Assembly (NCBI RefSeq): GCF_900162665.1
Contig: NZ_LT727809.1
Coordinates: 62,001 to 126,000 of the forward strand
Length of the DNA stretch: 64,000 nt
DNA from: Oceanobacillus sojae
Lineage (GTDB): Bacteria; Bacillota; Bacilli; Bacillales; Amphibacillaceae
Direction of reading: 5' to 3'
The position numbers were made by a program, and so were the translations under genes. Shown here in pieces: positions 61,851 through 64,000 of the stretch. A model generated the notes under the pieces. The model ran no database searches. It was not told the origin of the DNA and worked only from the letters and a program-made list of their open reading frames with translations. The first letter of the stretch is position 1. The number at the start of each line of letters is the position of its first letter.

Positions 61851-63272
61851 TTAGTAATTTACATTAAATGAAATGTATTTTGTAATTAAATACGCTTCTA
61901 GACCGTATTTACCACCCTCTTGACCAAGTCCACTTTCTTTCACTCCACCGAATGGAGTGTGGATCGCAAATGGAGCAGGGTCATTTATACCGACCATTCC
62001 ATATTCTAATTCTTCCATCATTCTAAACGCACGGCTTAAATCCTTTGTATAACAATATCCTGCTAGACCATAATGAGTATGGTTTGCCTTTTCAATAATT
62101 TCTTCTTCACCTTCGAATGTAAAGATTGGAACAACTGGCCCAAATGTTTCCTCATAGGCGATTAACATGTCTTCATTAGCATTGGAAATAATAGTAGGTT
62201 CGATAAAATAACCGCTTGTCCCATTATCGTATTGTCTACCACCACAGATAACTTCCCCGTTTTTCGCTTTAGCATCAGCAATCTGGTTCATAATTTTCTC
62301 GAAGGAATTACTATCAATAACTGGACCAACATTAACGTCTTCATCTAAACCATTGCCTATTTTTAATTTCTCCACCTTCTGTACAAGCTTGCTAGTGAAT
62401 TCTTCAGCAATACTTTTTTCAACGTAAATTCTGTTTGTGCTAACACAAGTCTGTCCAGAATTAGTAAATTTTGTAGTTAAGACGCCGTCTATAGCAACAT
62501 CGATATCTGAATCAGCAAAGACAATAAATGGCGCGTGACCTCCAAGCTCCATTGAAGAGGCTTTAACAGTCTCAGCAGAGTCTCTTAGTAACAATTTGCC
62601 AACATCGGTAGACCCAGTAAAGGTGATTTTTTTTACGTCTTCACTCGTCGTTAATGTATTTCCAATTTCGCTAGCTTTACCTATAACAAGATTAACTACC
62701 CCTTTTGGCAAGCCCGCTTTATGAAAACATTCAAATACTTTAATCGCTGATAAAGGTGTAACAGATGCAGGTTTTAAGATTATTGTACAACCAGTTGCTA
62801 GGGCCGGAGCGATTTTCCTTGTAATCATTGAAAATGGAAAGTTCCATGGGGTGATTGCTGCGCATACACCAATTGGACGCCTTATAACGAAAAGTTGTTT
62901 ATCTTTTGTGGCTGCTGGAAGAACATCACCATATATCCGTTTTGCCTCTTCTGCATACCAATGTAAAAAGGCAATTCCGTCGTTTACTTCATATCTAGCA
63001 TCAGCAATAGGCTTGCCGTTTTCTTTTGTAATAAGTTGTGCTAATTCTTCACTTTGTTCTTCTAGTAATCTAGCAGCTTCCTCCAAATAGGTAACGCGTT
63101 CTGTAAAAGTTGTTTTTTTCCAAGATTTAAATGCTTGTTTTGCACTTTGTATTGCTTCTTCTGTTTCCGCTTTTCCTACTGTAGAAACTATCTTGATAAC
63201 CTCGTTAGTCGCAGGATTACGTACTTCCATTCTTGTTTCGCTTTGTCGCCATTTTCCATTAATATAAACCAT
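61851..63272 (-). CDS. NAD(P)-dependent aldehyde dehydrogenase (succinate-semialdehyde/glycolaldehyde type)
   Basis: A 473-residue ALDH-superfamily enzyme. Catalytic residues are N144 in TPWNFPFSM, E242 in SSMELGGHAPFIVF and C276 in NSGQTCVSTNRIYV; the cofactor loop FTGSTDVG (about 218) and GGVKESGLGQEGG near the end are present. It is closest in style to GabD/AldA enzymes acting on succinate semialdehyde, glycolaldehyde or lactaldehyde. Next to two aldolases, oxidation of a short aldol cleavage product is plausible. GAGGTG precedes ATG 63272. The class II aldolase gene lies 172 bases upstream on the same strand. Confidence 0.9.
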   Translation of the reverse strand: MVYINGKWRQSETRMEVRNPATNEVIKIVSTVGKAETEEAIQSAKQAFKSWKKTTFTERVTYLEEAARLLEEQSEELAQLITKENGKPIADARYEVNDGIAFLHWYAEEAKRIYGDVLPAATKDKQLFVIRRPIGVCAAITPWNFPFSMITRKIAPALATGCTIILKPASVTPLSAIKVFECFHKAGLPKGVVNLVIGKASEIGNTLTTSEDVKKITFTGSTDVGKLLLRDSAETVKASSMELGGHAPFIVFADSDIDVAIDGVLTTKFTNSGQTCVSTNRIYVEKSIAEEFTSKLVQKVEKLKIGNGLDEDVNVGPVIDSNSFEKIMNQIADAKAKNGEVICGGRQYDNGTSGYFIEPTIISNANEDMLIAYEETFGPVVPIFTFEGEEEIIEKANHTHYGLAGYCYTKDLSRAFRMMEELEYGMVGINDPAPFAIHTPFGGVKESGLGQEGGKYGLEAYLITKYISFNVNY

Positions 63273-63444
63273 GTAAACACCTCATTATTTATTATAATTT
63301 ACTCACTTTGTAACAAGCAGATCTTATTAATTCAGACAGTAAAACAAATTTATTAATTTTAAGTGACTGTAACTTAAGCCTTGTTGGCAGAGCTGAATAG
63401 TTTTATGTAATGTATGAGCGCTTCTTTATAACCCCCTCGATACG

Positions 63445-64000
63445 TTAGATGCTGTCAAAAATATTTATATTTGGATTATCATCAAATTCACTTCTTGGTT
63501 TATCTGATTGCAGTTCTGATTTAACTGGTTCATTGTTAACTCCTGTCAAGTAAGCATTTAAATGCTGCATACCCTGTTTGTTTAAATCAACAAATAGATT
63601 CACTTTTTGAATCCCGGTTTTAATAGTTCTTTTAAGGTTGTCATCACCTGTTCCAGAACCTCCGTGAAGGACTAAAGGTACATCTAAAATGCTATTTAAT
63701 TTTTGTAATAGCTCAAAATCTAACCGTGGTTCTTCTTTATAAGTACCATGAGATGTGCCAACTTCAACGGCTAAACAATCAACATTCGTTTGTTTGGCAT
63801 ATTCGATCGCTTCTTTAGGATTGGTTAAACCACTATCCCTCGTTTTGTAATATTCATTTCCTACTCCTACGTGGCCAAGTTCGGCTTCAACAGAAACACC
63901 TACAGAGTAAGCAATTTTAACGATTTCCTTTACTTCTAAAACATTTTCTTGGAATGGAAGAGTGGAACTGTCAACCATAACCGAAGTAAAACCTGCACGA
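63445..64000 (-). CDS. Class II fructose/tagatose-bisphosphate aldolase, 5' end outside window
   Basis: About 185 C-terminal residues of a zinc-dependent class II aldolase (FbaA/GatY family, about 280-290 aa). The frame runs through the window edge (RAGFTSVMVDSSTLPFQENV), so the N-terminus is missing only because the window ends. Seen are the catalytic aspartate in MVDSSTLPF, zinc-ligand segment EAELGHVGVG, EVGTSHGTY, LVLHGGSGTGDDNLKRTI with the second zinc histidine, and KVNLFVDL. The 30-residue tail (SELQSDKPRSEFDDNPN) is longer than usual. It probably works in the same sugar pathway. Confidence 0.88.
   Translation of the reverse strand, partial: RAGFTSVMVDSSTLPFQENVLEVKEIVKIAYSVGVSVEAELGHVGVGNEYYKTRDSGLTNPKEAIEYAKQTNVDCLAVEVGTSHGTYKEEPRLDFELLQKLNSILDVPLVLHGGSGTGDDNLKRTIKTGIQKVNLFVDLNKQGMQHLNAYLTGVNNEPVKSELQSDKPRSEFDDNPNINIFDSI

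Overview
The window reads as chromosomal DNA of a low-GC, Gram-positive, endospore-forming member of the Bacillaceae. Long blocks keep Bacillus subtilis gene order (ytxGH-aroA-ccpA-acuCBA, yjaU-med-fabHF, yjbA-trpS, spx-mecA-coiA-pepF-yjbH-yjbI-yjbK-relQ-nadK-yjbO-prpE, yjcH-yjcG-yjcF). T-box leaders, spore-coat genes and sigma-K-like promoters fit this. The protein style and repeat elements suggest an Oceanobacillus/Virgibacillus-type organism; that genus-level guess is inference.

Layout. 0-9 kb: stress genes ytxG/ytxH, a chorismate mutase-DAHP synthase, the catabolite regulator CcpA, the acetyl-CoA synthetase control operon acuABC (minus strand) and a class A penicillin-binding protein. 9-18 kb: T-box-controlled tyrS, DegV, YitT, a lipoprotein, an Nfu-N protein, a HAD phosphatase, YitV, YitW/SufT, UppP and a short YjzD-like gene. 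Three intergenic spaces here hold a MITE-like element with 9-bp target duplications, a second diverged copy, and two large multi-hairpin elements. 18-24.5 kb: yjaU, med, then fabH-fabF behind a FapR-type operator, yjbA and T-box-controlled trpS. 25-42 kb: a secreted glycoside-hydrolase-like protein, yjbC, the nitrogen pair glnK-amtB, and the thiol-stress/competence/stringent-response block (spx, mecA, coiA, pepF, yjbH, yjbI, yjbK, relQ, nadK, yjbO, prpE), then mgtE. A clear RoxS/RsaE-type small RNA sits between pepF and yjbH with a Rex-like site upstream. 42-45 kb: spore coat genes cotO and cotZ-like, a small gene behind a sigma-B-like promoter, a DUF421 membrane protein and tRNA-Val(GAC). 45-53 kb: serine hydrolase, DUF2441 remnant, Nudix protein, a heterodimeric ABC exporter with complementary degenerate ATPase sites, and yjcH/yjcG/yjcF.

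53-64 kb is an accessory carbohydrate region of noticeably AT-rich character. It holds a decayed SorC-type regulator and a dicarboxylate/amino-acid symporter. These are followed by a six-gene operon combining a DhnA-type class I aldolase, a zinc alcohol dehydrogenase and a glucitol-family PTS (IIC2, IIBC, IIA, GutM-like activator). After a decayed aldo/keto reductase come, on the minus strand, a CynX/YycB-type MFS transporter, an aldehyde dehydrogenase and a class II aldolase cut by the window edge. The set suggests uptake and phosphorylation of a polyol, oxidation to a ketose phosphate, aldol cleavage and possibly oxidation of an aldehyde product. The substrate cannot be read from sequence.
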